From Clostridium bornimense (lineage in GTDB: Bacteria > Bacillota > Clostridia > Clostridiales > Clostridiaceae), in the NCBI RefSeq assembly GCF_000577895.1, contig NZ_HG917868.1, forward strand, positions 682,001 to 746,000: a DNA stretch of 64,000 nt. The letters are read 5' to 3'. Positions 36,578 to 45,154 of the stretch are shown piece by piece (the stretch's first letter is position 1; every line of letters starts with the position of its first letter). Made by a program: the position numbers and the translations under genes. Below the pieces are notes generated by a model that was given only the letters and a program-made list of their open reading frames with translations, searched no databases and had not been told where the DNA came from.

Positions 36578-37614
36578 TGAGAACTCCTATTATTGTAAGC
36601 TTATTCTCTGGCGCAGGAGGATTAGATATTGGATTTCACAAGGCGGGATTTCATACAGTATATGCATCAGACGTATGGGATGTTGCGTGTGAAACACTAA
36701 AGAAAAACTCTATGGCCGATGATGTTGAATGCATAGATGTTAGGAAAATTGATTTCAAGAAGTTGAAAGAAAAGCACGGTGAAATAGATTGTTTAATTGG
36801 AGGACCACCTTGTCCACCATACAGTCAAACACGTCATTACTTAATTGGAAAAAAAGACGGTTTTGAAGATGAAAAAGCAGGATTTGCTGTTCCTGAGTAT
36901 TTTCGTGCGGTTAAGGAACTTGAACCCACTGTTTTCTTTTTTGAAAATGTGGATGGGTTTACATTTAAAACTCATTTAGAAGCGTTCAACTTTCTAAAAG
37001 AGCAAGCGGAACTACTAGGATATAATATCACGCATAAAGTTGTTAATGCTGCTAACTATGGGGTACCTCAAACACGAAAAAGGTTTATTTGTGTTGGAGT
37101 CAAAAAGGACCTTGAGCCTTTTGTTTTCCCGGAGGAGACTCACTCTGATCCTACTAAAAAGAGTGATAAGTTACCTTGGGTTACTTGTAGAGAGGCTATT
37201 GGTGAATTCGACACAATTACTGAAGAAGAGAAAAAGCAACGTCCAGGTTCAAAAGATTATGAATTATTTAAGAACATACCCCCGGGTGATAACTACTTGT
37301 ATTACACTGAAAAGAGAGGATGTAAAGATCCTAAATTCAAATGGAAGTCTCGTTATTGGACATTTTTGTTAAAACTAACTCCTGATAGGCCGTCATGGAC
37401 AATACAAGCAAGTTTCTCTAACAATCAGGGGCCTTTTCACTGGAAAAATCGATTCTTAAGAATAGAGGAGATAAAAAGACTTCAAACATTTCCAGATAGT
37501 TATCAATTTTGTGGTGATGAAAAGGAACAATGGCGTCAAATTGGCAATGCAGTTCCTTGCTTACTTGCTGAAGTCTTTGCAATAAAAATTAAGGAGGATT
37601 ATTTTAATGAGTAG
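36577..37614 (+). CDS. m5C DNA methyltransferase 2 of LlaJI-type system
   Basis: 345 residues. Motif I is LFSGAGGLDIGFHKAG at the N-terminus; catalytic GGPPCPPYSQTRH near residue 78, FENV near 123, YGVPQTRKRFICVG near 158; ends with QIGNAVPCLLAE. It is similar to but distinct from methylase 1, as expected for a partner that modifies the other strand. Start ATG 36577 overlaps the previous stop by one base; the end overlaps the NTPase gene by 8 bases. Confidence 0.93.
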   Translation: MRTPIIVSLFSGAGGLDIGFHKAGFHTVYASDVWDVACETLKKNSMADDVECIDVRKIDFKKLKEKHGEIDCLIGGPPCPPYSQTRHYLIGKKDGFEDEKAGFAVPEYFRAVKELEPTVFFFENVDGFTFKTHLEAFNFLKEQAELLGYNITHKVVNAANYGVPQTRKRFICVGVKKDLEPFVFPEETHSDPTKKSDKLPWVTCREAIGEFDTITEEEKKQRPGSKDYELFKNIPPGDNYLYYTEKRGCKDPKFKWKSRYWTFLLKLTPDRPSWTIQASFSNNQGPFHWKNRFLRIEEIKRLQTFPDSYQFCGDEKEQWRQIGNAVPCLLAEVFAIKIKEDYFNE

Positions 37615-39223
37615 TTTGCGATGGGAAGTTGACTATAATGGGGTTTTAGTATGGCGAGAAGCCGCAACTTGCTCTCGGAATAGAGGGGAGGGAAAGACAG
37701 AATTAATAAGAGAATTATTCGAGAGGGATGGTTGGACATGTCAAGTTATAGATGACTCTAGTAAATTTGTTAAAATAAGTCTTTCCAATCCCAACTTTGA
37801 AAATTCAGTAATATATAACGTAGCATTAGTGAATGTGGTAAACGAGTACCGTAACCGTAGTGATGACCCGGAATCACCCAGTTCATATGAAAAGCGCATT
37901 CAAGGACAAGACTTCAGCCAATACAATTTAGAGAATAAGCTTGTTTTAGGATTATATGTAATAGATAGTGAAGAGGATTTAAATAATTCCATAATAGTAT
38001 CATGGCCAAAGGAAATTTTAACAGATGGCTCTAACAGAGCATATAGAGTTAACACAAAAGAAAATATTCAACCAGCTAGGGTTTTTGGATTGTATGCTGA
38101 TAAGAGTTCTGCATATAATGTTGTAACTTTTAAACCCCAGAATATCCACATATACTTAAAAAACAGGGATGCGCTCCATAGGTATGATGCACCTTCAATA
38201 GAGGAGAATGCACAACCAGAAGGAAGCGTAGATTTACAACAACCTGTGATTGATTATCCTCATAACAGAATTATTTTTGGCGCTCCTGGGACAGGCAAAA
38301 GTTTCAAACTAGATAAGGATAAATCAGTATTTGGCGACAATTATGAGAGAGTTACATTCCATCCAAACTACTCATATTCACAATTTGTTGGTTCATATAA
38401 GCCTAAACCTAAAAAAAATGGTAACGGTGACGAGTATGTATCTTATGAATTTGTTCCTGGTCCTTTTTTAAGAACCTGGGTAAATGCACAAAAGAGCTTG
38501 AAAGACAATGATGGAAAAAGTCATCTATTAATTATTGAAGAAATTAATAGAGCAAATGTAGCTGCTGTATTCGGAGATGTTTTTCAATTACTCGATAGGA
38601 AAGCGGATGGTACGAGTGAATATGAAATTTCAACAACAGAAGATATGAGAAAATACCTAATCGAAGAGCATTATTTTACAATAGATGAAGTCGCCTCTAT
38701 AAAACTTCCCAACAATATGTATATATGGGCAACAATGAACAGTGCAGATCAAGGTGTTACTCCAGTAGACTCTGCGTTTAAGAGAAGGTGGCATTTTGAA
38801 TATATTGGAATTAATGAATGTATGGATGAAATCTCTGAAAAGGAAATTGACCTAAAACCTTATGGAAGAGTTAATTGGAATCAATTGAGATTGAAAATCA
38901 ATGATAGATTAACACAACCAGACTTAAATATAAACGAAGATAAGCTAATAGGGCCGTTCTTTTTAAGCGAAAAAGAGCTAGAATCAAATAATATTGATCT
39001 GATTTTTAAGAGTAAACTGTTAATGTACTTATATGAAGACGTATTAAAACATCGGAAAGGTAAACTTTTCAGATCTGATTTAAACACTTTATCAAAAGTA
39101 TTCGAAGCCTACGATAAGGGGGAGAATGTTTTTGATTTTGAACTAACATCTGAGCTTCTAGATAACTCAGAAGATATAACCGAGCAAATGGTCGAACAGG
39201 TGAATAACATGGGGAATGAATAG
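37607..39223 (+). CDS. McrB-like AAA+ NTPase (R1 of LlaJI/BsuMI-type restriction)
   Basis: 538 residues. Residues 1-210 form a probable DNA-binding domain (LVLGLYVIDSEEDLNNSIIVSWP). The AAA+ core has Walker A GAPGTGKS near residue 225, Walker B LLIIEEINRAN near 307 and MNSADQGVTPVDSAFKRRW near 376; the MN(S/T)AD motif marks the McrB GTPase family. It should translocate along DNA and activate the partner nuclease at 39226. No nuclease motif of its own. Start ATG 37607, inside the end of methylase 2. Confidence 0.9.
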   Translation: MSSLRWEVDYNGVLVWREAATCSRNRGEGKTELIRELFERDGWTCQVIDDSSKFVKISLSNPNFENSVIYNVALVNVVNEYRNRSDDPESPSSYEKRIQGQDFSQYNLENKLVLGLYVIDSEEDLNNSIIVSWPKEILTDGSNRAYRVNTKENIQPARVFGLYADKSSAYNVVTFKPQNIHIYLKNRDALHRYDAPSIEENAQPEGSVDLQQPVIDYPHNRIIFGAPGTGKSFKLDKDKSVFGDNYERVTFHPNYSYSQFVGSYKPKPKKNGNGDEYVSYEFVPGPFLRTWVNAQKSLKDNDGKSHLLIIEEINRANVAAVFGDVFQLLDRKADGTSEYEISTTEDMRKYLIEEHYFTIDEVASIKLPNNMYIWATMNSADQGVTPVDSAFKRRWHFEYIGINECMDEISEKEIDLKPYGRVNWNQLRLKINDRLTQPDLNINEDKLIGPFFLSEKELESNNIDLIFKSKLLMYLYEDVLKHRKGKLFRSDLNTLSKVFEAYDKGENVFDFELTSELLDNSEDITEQMVEQVNNMGNE

Positions 39224-39225
39224 TT

Positions 39226-40533
39226 ATGATTTTTGTGAAAGAATTAGAAAAATATAATATCAACTATTTGAAAAGTATTTTTCTGAATGATTCCTCTATT
39301 ATTGAATATTTGATTAGTAAAAAAATACTTATAAAATATGACAGTGGATTTTATTCTTTCGACTATGTAGGTATCCTACTATATAAGGATGAAGTTATTT
39401 TTTCTTTACCTAAATATACTCAAAAGAGCAATTATAAAGATAAGGCTGTCAAATTGCTCCAGTTGTTTGGTCAATACACAAAGAGGGAGAAATTGGAGGA
39501 AGAAGAGTTAGAAACATTTGGTGCAATAGATTCTACGACTTCTTATAATATGCTTTCTACAATAATCTTTATTTTAAATGATTATATTGAGAATGGAGTA
39601 TACACTAATGAAAAAAGCGTTAATGAGTTAAATGGCAATTCAGAAATTAACTGGCAAAAAACTATAGATGATGTCATGCCGATATTATCTAATGGCAATG
39701 TTCTATATTTGGACTATTACACGGATACATACATAACTGATGATGAAAACTATTTTATGCAACTTCACAAGTATATTATTAATGAATGCACAAAAAAATT
39801 AGATTCGTACGGATTAATTGAATACTTTGGATTTAGCCGTTTTGAATTTGATGTAGATGAGAATACCCTTGGTTCACCAAATTATATTACGACTAAATTA
39901 AATAATGAACTGTCCATACAATTTGTAAGCAGAAAACAAATACTCCTTAAGGCTATGATTTCTTTCATTAACAATGTAATTATTAACTCAGATAATAATT
40001 TTGTTAGCTTTTATGGCACTCGTAGTTTCAATCTAGTATGGGAGAAAACCTGTGGATATGTTCTCAATAATAAATACCCAATATTGAAGAAGTTAATATC
40101 AAATCCAATATGGACATTAGATGGAGTAATAGAGTATAAAGCACCAACCCTTAAACCAGATATTCTCTGTGTTACACATAATACATTTGCTATTTTAGAT
40201 GCAAAGTATTATAAACTCGAAATTAAGAATGATACAATTGTTGGACATCCAGGAGTAGAGGATGTTACTAAACAATATTTGTATCACCTTGCTTTTGAAG
40301 CTTTTATTAGAAAGTTTAACTTTAGTAATGTAAAAAATGTATTTTTATTACCCACAGAAAAGAACTCATTATCTCAAATTGGGACAGTAAAGATAGATTT
40401 TCTTAGAAGTTTGACTTTGAGAGATATATTATTGTTCGAGGTCCCTGCTGAAATGATATTTGAAATGTATTCGAAAGGAAAGAAAATAAGTATAGAGAGC
40501 TTCTTAAATTTGAGTATAGAGACAATAGAATAA
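39226..40533 (+). CDS. LlaJI-family restriction endonuclease subunit (R2, McrC-like)
   Basis: 435 residues. The N-terminal part is beta-rich (YDSGFYSFDYVGILLYKDEVIFSLPKY). A C-terminal PD-(D/E)XK nuclease segment is visible near residues 307-325 (LKPDILCVTHNTFAILDAKYY), where PD and DxK supply metal ligands. Partner of the upstream NTPase, 2 bases away. Order M-M-R1-R2 matches LlaJI of Lactococcus and resembles BsuMI (YdiO, YdiP, YdiR, YdiS, YdjA). Confidence 0.88.
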   Translation: MIFVKELEKYNINYLKSIFLNDSSIIEYLISKKILIKYDSGFYSFDYVGILLYKDEVIFSLPKYTQKSNYKDKAVKLLQLFGQYTKREKLEEEELETFGAIDSTTSYNMLSTIIFILNDYIENGVYTNEKSVNELNGNSEINWQKTIDDVMPILSNGNVLYLDYYTDTYITDDENYFMQLHKYIINECTKKLDSYGLIEYFGFSRFEFDVDENTLGSPNYITTKLNNELSIQFVSRKQILLKAMISFINNVIINSDNNFVSFYGTRSFNLVWEKTCGYVLNNKYPILKKLISNPIWTLDGVIEYKAPTLKPDILCVTHNTFAILDAKYYKLEIKNDTIVGHPGVEDVTKQYLYHLAFEAFIRKFNFSNVKNVFLLPTEKNSLSQIGTVKIDFLRSLTLRDILLFEVPAEMIFEMYSKGKKISIESFLNLSIETIE

Positions 40534-40558
40534 AACTTATCTTTGAGGGGGTGGGCAT

Positions 40559-42427
40559 TTGGCAGGCAATCATTCTTTTAAGGACTATGTGGCAGATAGA
40601 TTCTATAATGAAGTATTTGCTGCTATACAAAGTTACACCACGGACAACTACGATGATTTGGACTTAAGGCTATACAGGGTTCGAAATATTGGAGGCATAG
40701 AATTATCAGATATAGAGGTAAAGTTTGTATCTGTTAATGACTTGCCAGATATGAAAATAGAATTTGATATTGTTGTGGAAGCCGAATTAGAAGTCCGTGA
40801 GTCGGACTATCATTATGATGAATCGGAAAACTGTAGACAGTGGTTTATGCTGAAATGCACAGGTGATTTAGATTGCAATTTAGATGATTTCACAATCTCC
40901 AGTGTAACTGAGTATTCCAGCAAAAATAGGCAGCCCAAACCTATGTCGGACTCTCTGGTACCTATCATTTACAAGGAACAACTGGAATCTGTTGCTACAG
41001 ACTTCCTTCGCAGACATTACCCAAAAGCATTAAAAACCCCAATGGCAATTGAACCACAAGTACTAGCAGAAAATATGGGTCTTACAGTGGAAATGAGAGA
41101 AATTACAAAGGATTTCTCTGTTTTTGGACAGTTATACTTTCACGATTGCGATACAGAATTCTATGATAAAGACAGTGACGAAATGGTGCAGACCCATATA
41201 GATGCCAGAACTATTATAGTCGATCCAAAAGCGTTCTTCCTACGCAATCTAGGATCAGTTAACAATACCATTGTGCATGAGTGTGTTCATTGGGATCAGC
41301 ATAGAAAAGCATTTGAATTGGAGCGGCTTTATAACAGCAGCGTCACACGAATCAAGTGTCAGGTAGTTGGTGGCATAAAAGACAATAGCAGAGATGCTAC
41401 TGATTGGATGGAATGGCAGGCAAATGCCCTCACCCCGAAGATACAAATGCCAATTGCAATGTTTAAAACCCAAGCGTTTAAGTATATTAAGCAATTTCGT
41501 ACGGAATTAGGAACGTCTGAACTTATAGATGTAATGGAGCCAGTTATTGACGCTTTGGCTACTTTTTTCTGTGTCTCCCGAACCGCAGCTAAAATCCGTA
41601 TGATTGATGCCGGGTATGAGGAGGCAATTGGAACCTTTACATATATAGATGGTCGTTATGTCAAACCTCATAGGTTTAAGAAGGGTGCGCTTGAAAGAAA
41701 TCAAACGTTCTCTATAAGTGCGGAGGATGCTGCCATCCAAAGCATAACTAATCCTGAAATGGCAGCTTTAGTTGGAGATGGAAGTTATGTTTATGTAGAT
41801 TCTCACTTTGTTTTAAATCATCCCAAATATTTAACACAGGATATATTTGGACAGACTGTACTTACTGATTATGCACGAACCCATATGGAAGAGTGCTGTT
41901 TGGCTTTTAACTTATCAGTCAAGTCTGGATGTAAGGAAAGATATTATACTGAATGTTTTCTCAACCGAGATAAGACATCAAATATTGATTTCGACATAAA
42001 ATACTGTAACGGTTTTGAACACGCAACTCCAGAGAAGAAAGCAAAGATACTAGCTGATACACTGGCTGAAGAAACGCGGATCTATAATGAACTGCCAAAT
42101 AGTTATACAAGCTCTCTTAAAATAGTGCGTGAATGGAAAAATGTAACTTATAAAGAATTAGCTGAACGAATACTGATTAATGAACGTACTATAAGACGAA
42201 TCGTTAATGGTGAAGAGCCAGGTTCTATCAATTCCATAATCTTAATTTGCCTTGGACTTCATCTACCACCTAATATTAGTAGTCATATAATTCGCAATTC
42301 CCCCTTTTCGTTAAACTTCAATAACGATAGTCATATTTGGTATAATTTTGCCCTGACTCACCTATATCCAAAATCGATGGATGAGATTAGAGCGTTTTTA
42401 CAGGAACATGGTGCAGACCCATTATAA
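40559..42427 (+). CDS. ImmA/IrrE-type metallopeptidase with C-terminal HTH
   Basis: 622 residues. Residues 1-135 are an unknown beta-rich domain; about 145-300 is a zinc peptidase with HECVH (near residue 240) and the third ligand region DWMEWQANALTPKIQMP. The middle part is unassigned, and a helix-turn-helix lies near 530-560 (TYKELAERILINERTIRRIVNG). ImmA-type proteases cleave XRE repressors, so it may control the restriction operon or prophage B. Start TTG 40559 after GAGGGGG. It follows the nuclease by 25 bases. HTH at the far C-terminus is unusual, since such fusions normally have it first. Confidence 0.82.
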   Translation: MAGNHSFKDYVADRFYNEVFAAIQSYTTDNYDDLDLRLYRVRNIGGIELSDIEVKFVSVNDLPDMKIEFDIVVEAELEVRESDYHYDESENCRQWFMLKCTGDLDCNLDDFTISSVTEYSSKNRQPKPMSDSLVPIIYKEQLESVATDFLRRHYPKALKTPMAIEPQVLAENMGLTVEMREITKDFSVFGQLYFHDCDTEFYDKDSDEMVQTHIDARTIIVDPKAFFLRNLGSVNNTIVHECVHWDQHRKAFELERLYNSSVTRIKCQVVGGIKDNSRDATDWMEWQANALTPKIQMPIAMFKTQAFKYIKQFRTELGTSELIDVMEPVIDALATFFCVSRTAAKIRMIDAGYEEAIGTFTYIDGRYVKPHRFKKGALERNQTFSISAEDAAIQSITNPEMAALVGDGSYVYVDSHFVLNHPKYLTQDIFGQTVLTDYARTHMEECCLAFNLSVKSGCKERYYTECFLNRDKTSNIDFDIKYCNGFEHATPEKKAKILADTLAEETRIYNELPNSYTSSLKIVREWKNVTYKELAERILINERTIRRIVNGEEPGSINSIILICLGLHLPPNISSHIIRNSPFSLNFNNDSHIWYNFALTHLYPKSMDEIRAFLQEHGADPL

Positions 42428-42445
42428 AATATCAAAATATTTTTG

Positions 42446-42476
42446 AAAAAGCGGACACGGGATGTCCGTTTTTTTA
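42446..42476. terminator. Bidirectional terminator after the restriction island
   Basis: CGGACA pairs with TGTCCG over a 5-base loop. A run of A precedes and seven T follow, so it can act on both strands. Confidence 0.85.
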
Positions 42477-42492
42477 GCTGTTAGGCACATGA

Positions 42493-42535
42493 GCCATACA
42501 TGAATCCTTTTAAGGGTTTGTGTATGGCTTTTTTT
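42493..42535 (+). terminator. Second terminator at the prophage B border
   Basis: GCCATACA pairs with TGTATGGC; an inner CCTT/AAGG stem lies in the 20-base loop; seven T follow. Confidence 0.85.
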
Positions 42536-42822
42536 ATTGCTGTTTTTAGGTGTTTATGAGGAGAAAAGCATCATTTTGAGTATGAAATAACCGGGCATGA
42601 GGTGTCCGCCAAGGCTGTCCATTTCTACCTTACAATAATATTAGACGAAGGAAAGGTCCTTCGTAAGTAGCTAGATTAAGACCGACCCTCGTCTACAAAA
42701 AAATATCAAATGCCTGATTTGCAATAAGGGCAAAGGATACATATTGTTTCGCTCCAATCTGTAAAGATTGTTGCGGTGCAATAGAAGTACCTTACCTTAT
42801 TGCGCTCATTTTCAGGAAAAAG

Positions 42823-42855
42823 GGTCTGTGTACTTCAAGCACAGACCTATTTTTG
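42823..42855 (+). terminator. Terminator hairpin inside the leader
   Basis: GGTCTGTG pairs with CACAGACC over a 9-base loop, followed by TATTTTTG. It lies 45 bases before the sigma-like gene, so transcription of that gene must pass it. Confidence 0.75.
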
Positions 42856-42893
42856 TATCCTTTGCCGCCAATGCAATCCGGCGGAAAGGATGC
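42855..42893 (+). promoter_or_regulatory. Hairpin sequestering the ribosome site
   Basis: GTATCCTTT(G)CCGCC pairs with GGCGGAAAGGATGC: 14 pairs with one bulged G and one wobble. The paired strand contains AAAGGA, 9 bases before ATG 42900. Confidence 0.65.
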
Positions 42894-42899
42894 AAAAAC

Positions 42900-43394
42900 A
42901 TGTCAAGAGCGTACAAAACTAGCCAAAAGAAGAGAACTAACTACATTTATTACACATCCGAAGGAACGAAGATTGTGGTTATTCCAGGTGAGAATGGAGT
43001 AACCGAAGCGGACATCGAGCTTTTACACACTATGGATGATGACGAAGTGGACGAGCAGCGCCGCTATGATTATCGGGTAACAACACATCTGGATGCTTAT
43101 CATGATGGTGAAGAGGAAGCAGCCCATGACCGCAATAAGTATCTTGCAGATGATACTGCTAATCCAGAACAGCTAATCATACAAGCAGAAGATGAGGTAG
43201 AGCATCAAGATACGCTGGAAAAGTTAACAAAGGCAATGGAGTCTCTTTTACCACAACAGAAAGAACTTTTCCAAAAAGTATATCTTGAGAAACGATCCAA
43301 CACTGACATTGCAGCAGAAGAAGGTGTGACAGAAGCTGCCATTCGCGGCCGCCTTAAGAAGCTTCATGAAAGACTTAGAAAAATTCTATCCTAA
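42900..43394 (+). CDS. Sigma-70 region 4-like regulator
   Basis: 164 residues. The C-terminal 70 residues form a sigma-70 region 4/helix-turn-helix (LLPQQKELFQKVYLEKRSNTDIAAEEGVTEAAIRGRLKKLHERLRKIL). The N-terminus (TNYIYYTSEGTKIVVIPGENG) is a small beta domain and the middle is acidic. Such proteins in phages and integrative elements are alternative sigma or late activator-like factors. ATG 42900 is chosen over the open frame from 42768, because that upstream stretch is the structured leader. A terminator follows. Confidence 0.82.
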   Translation: MSRAYKTSQKKRTNYIYYTSEGTKIVVIPGENGVTEADIELLHTMDDDEVDEQRRYDYRVTTHLDAYHDGEEEAAHDRNKYLADDTANPEQLIIQAEDEVEHQDTLEKLTKAMESLLPQQKELFQKVYLEKRSNTDIAAEEGVTEAAIRGRLKKLHERLRKILS

Positions 43395-43432
43395 TTGGGT
43401 TCTAAAGAATCTATTAAAAAATCTTTTCTGAA

Positions 43433-43458
43433 AGGGGGTTCGAAAGAACTCTCTTTTT
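43433..43458 (+). terminator. Terminator with conserved AGGGGGTTCGA motif, copy 2
   Basis: AGGGGGTTC pairs with GAACTCTCT (two G-T pairs) around a GAAA loop and is followed by five T. The downstream CGCTTATCGGTGAGGGGA is conserved with copies 1 and 3. Confidence 0.75.
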
Positions 43459-43505
43459 CGCTTATCGGTGAGGGGAGATAAATTGCCCCGGAAAGGAGAG
43501 GGAAT

Positions 43506-43715
43506 ATGAGCCTAAAACATAAAGTCACTATTAATGTGGCAAAGCCAAATGGCGAAAAAAGCTCCGTCATTCAAAGTAGTCGTAAGACTATCCGAACTAG
43601 AATGCTTGATTTCCTATTTGGAAAGAAAGCCAGTTTGTTAGTAATTACTCCAGGTGACTCAGTTGAGACGGTAGAAATTAAGGAAATAAAGGAAGGAGGT
43701 GTAGGACATGAGTAA
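43506..43715 (+). CDS. Small phage protein of unknown function
   Basis: 69 residues with two beta-like segments (KHKVTINVAKPNG and SLLVITPGDSVETVEIKEI) around a basic helix (KTIRTRMLDFLFGKKA). Basic middle suggests nucleic-acid binding, but no family is recognised. First gene of the prophage B early operon, with AAAGGAG before ATG 43506; it overlaps the next gene by 8 bases. Confidence 0.62.
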   Translation: MSLKHKVTINVAKPNGEKSSVIQSSRKTIRTRMLDFLFGKKASLLVITPGDSVETVEIKEIKEGGVGHE

Positions 43716-44025
43716 GATTAAGCTCCTTCTTGATGTAGTGTCAGATCTTCGAGCACTGGCAGATAGTGTTCAGGCTGTAGCTGATGCCCTTGGAAGTAAT
43801 GAGCCTAAGGAGGATAAAAAGTCAGAGCAGCCAAAACATGAAAAACAGCCTGAAGAAAAGCAAATTACCTTAGAAGAAGTAAGAGCGGTGCTCGCGGAGA
43901 AAAGTCATGATGGATTTATTGCTCAGGTTAGAGGTCTTCTAGAAAAGTATGGTGCATCAAAACTTAGTCAGATTGATCCAAGTAAGTATGCTGCCATTCT
44001 TGCTGATGCGGAGGAGTTGAAATGA
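43708..44025 (+). CDS. Conserved early phage protein
   Basis: 105 residues. An N-terminal coiled-coil helix (LLLDVVSDLRALADSVQAVADAL), a charged linker, and a C-terminal helical motif (TLEEVRAVLAEKSHDGFIAQVRGLLEKYGASKLSQIDPSKY) that resembles a small winged or HeH-type fold. Homologues commonly precede DUF2800 genes in Bacillota phages; function unknown. Ribosome site GGAGG; the stop overlaps the start of the next gene by 4 bases. Confidence 0.7.
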   Translation: MSKIKLLLDVVSDLRALADSVQAVADALGSNEPKEDKKSEQPKHEKQPEEKQITLEEVRAVLAEKSHDGFIAQVRGLLEKYGASKLSQIDPSKYAAILADAEELK

Positions 44026-45149
44026 GTAAACATGCAATTCTCTCCGCGTCAGGGGCTCATCGCTGGATGAACTGTACACCATCGGCAAGGCTAGAACAGG
44101 AGTTTGATGACAACAGTGGTGAGGCTGCAGCTGAAGGTACAGCAGCTCATGCATTAAGTGAACACAAACTCCGAAAGGCACTTAAGATGAGATCAAAAAA
44201 GCCGGTCTCTCCATACGACTCAGATGAGATGGACAATTATACCGATGGTTACGTGGAGTTTGTACTTGAAGTGATTGAGCAAGCTAAGCAAATTTGTAGT
44301 GATCCCCTAATCTTGATAGAACAGCGGCTTGACTTTTCAAAGTATGTACCTGAGGGATTTGGAACCGGGGATTGTTTAATTATAGCTGATGGAACTCTTC
44401 ACATTATTGATTTTAAGTATGGTCAGGGTGTCTTAGTCAGCGCAGAAGACAATCCTCAAATGAAACTTTATGCCCTTGGTGCACTGGATCTATTTGATGG
44501 CATTTATGATATCGAGATGGTTTCAATGACAATTTATCAACCCCGTCGAGAAAATGTCAGTACATCCACAGTCTCAAAAGAAAACTTGTATCAGTGGGCT
44601 GAAGAAGTTTTAAAACCTAAAGCTGAATTAGCCTTCAATGGTGACGGCAACTATTGTCCCGGTGAATGGTGTCAATTTTGCAGAGCAGCTGTGAAATGTA
44701 GAGCAAGAGCAGAAGCAAAAATGAAACTGGCTACGCTTGAGTTTGCTCTACCACCACTTATATCTGATGAAGAGATTGCTGACATTTTATCTTCTATCGG
44801 TGATCTCACTAACTGGGCAAATGAGATTATAGCCTATGCGACGGATGCAGCAGTTAATCATGGAAAGAAGTGGCCAGGGTTTAAAGTAGTCGAAGGTCGC
44901 TCCAACCGTAAATATAAAGATGAAGAAGCAGTCGCAGAAGCAGCAAAGAATGCAGGATACCGAGATATATACAAGCAAAGTCTCATTACCATTACCGAAA
45001 TGGAAAAATTGATGGGCAAGTCAAAATTTAATGAAATCCTTGGTGAGCTAGTTATGAAGCCACCAGGCAAACCGACGCTAGTTCCAGTTTCAGATAAGCG
45101 TCCTGAAATGAACACATCATCAGCAAAAAATGATTTTATGGAGGTATAA
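44022..45149 (+). CDS. DUF2800 protein, Cas4/RecB-like nuclease
   Basis: 375 residues. Landmarks: SASGAHRWMNCTPSARLEQ at the start; GTGDCLIIADGTLHIIDFKYGQG near residue 112, where D and DxK supply PD-(D/E)XK metal ligands; and a cysteine cluster YCPGEWCQFCRAAVKCRARA near 210, which may hold an iron-sulfur cluster. Likely DNA end processing in phage replication or recombination, paired with the DUF2815 protein that follows. Confidence 0.9.
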   Translation: MSKHAILSASGAHRWMNCTPSARLEQEFDDNSGEAAAEGTAAHALSEHKLRKALKMRSKKPVSPYDSDEMDNYTDGYVEFVLEVIEQAKQICSDPLILIEQRLDFSKYVPEGFGTGDCLIIADGTLHIIDFKYGQGVLVSAEDNPQMKLYALGALDLFDGIYDIEMVSMTIYQPRRENVSTSTVSKENLYQWAEEVLKPKAELAFNGDGNYCPGEWCQFCRAAVKCRARAEAKMKLATLEFALPPLISDEEIADILSSIGDLTNWANEIIAYATDAAVNHGKKWPGFKVVEGRSNRKYKDEEAVAEAAKNAGYRDIYKQSLITITEMEKLMGKSKFNEILGELVMKPPGKPTLVPVSDKRPEMNTSSAKNDFMEV

Positions 45150-45154
45150 AAATT

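Larger units (their letters stand above)
42721..42899 (+). ncRNA. Candidate structured 5' leader RNA of the sigma-like gene
   Basis: Four nested or sequential pairings: GCAATAAGG with CCTTATTGC (42721/42795); CAATCT with AGATTG inside it; an 8-bp stem plus U-run at 42823-42855; and a 14-bp hairpin that hides the AAAGGA ribosome site at 42855-42893. The segment GCAAAGGATAC (42730-42740) is perfectly complementary to GTATCCTTTGC (42855-42865), offering an alternative fold that frees the ribosome site. A further hairpin, ACGAAGGA/TCCTTCGT, lies upstream at 42645. It looks like an attenuator or riboswitch-like control element; no known class recognised. Confidence 0.6.

Noticed and set aside
42768-42899. 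Upstream extension of the sigma-like gene from TTG 42768
   Set aside because: It would translate through a terminator hairpin and the masked ribosome site; AAAGGA with ATG 42900 is a much better start.
42700-42900. Broken zinc-ribbon-like peptide (KCLICNKGKG, then CKDCCGAIEVP in another frame) in the leader
   Set aside because: Needs a frameshift and has no start site; perfect inverted repeats over the same bases fit a structured RNA better. A decayed gene cannot be fully excluded.
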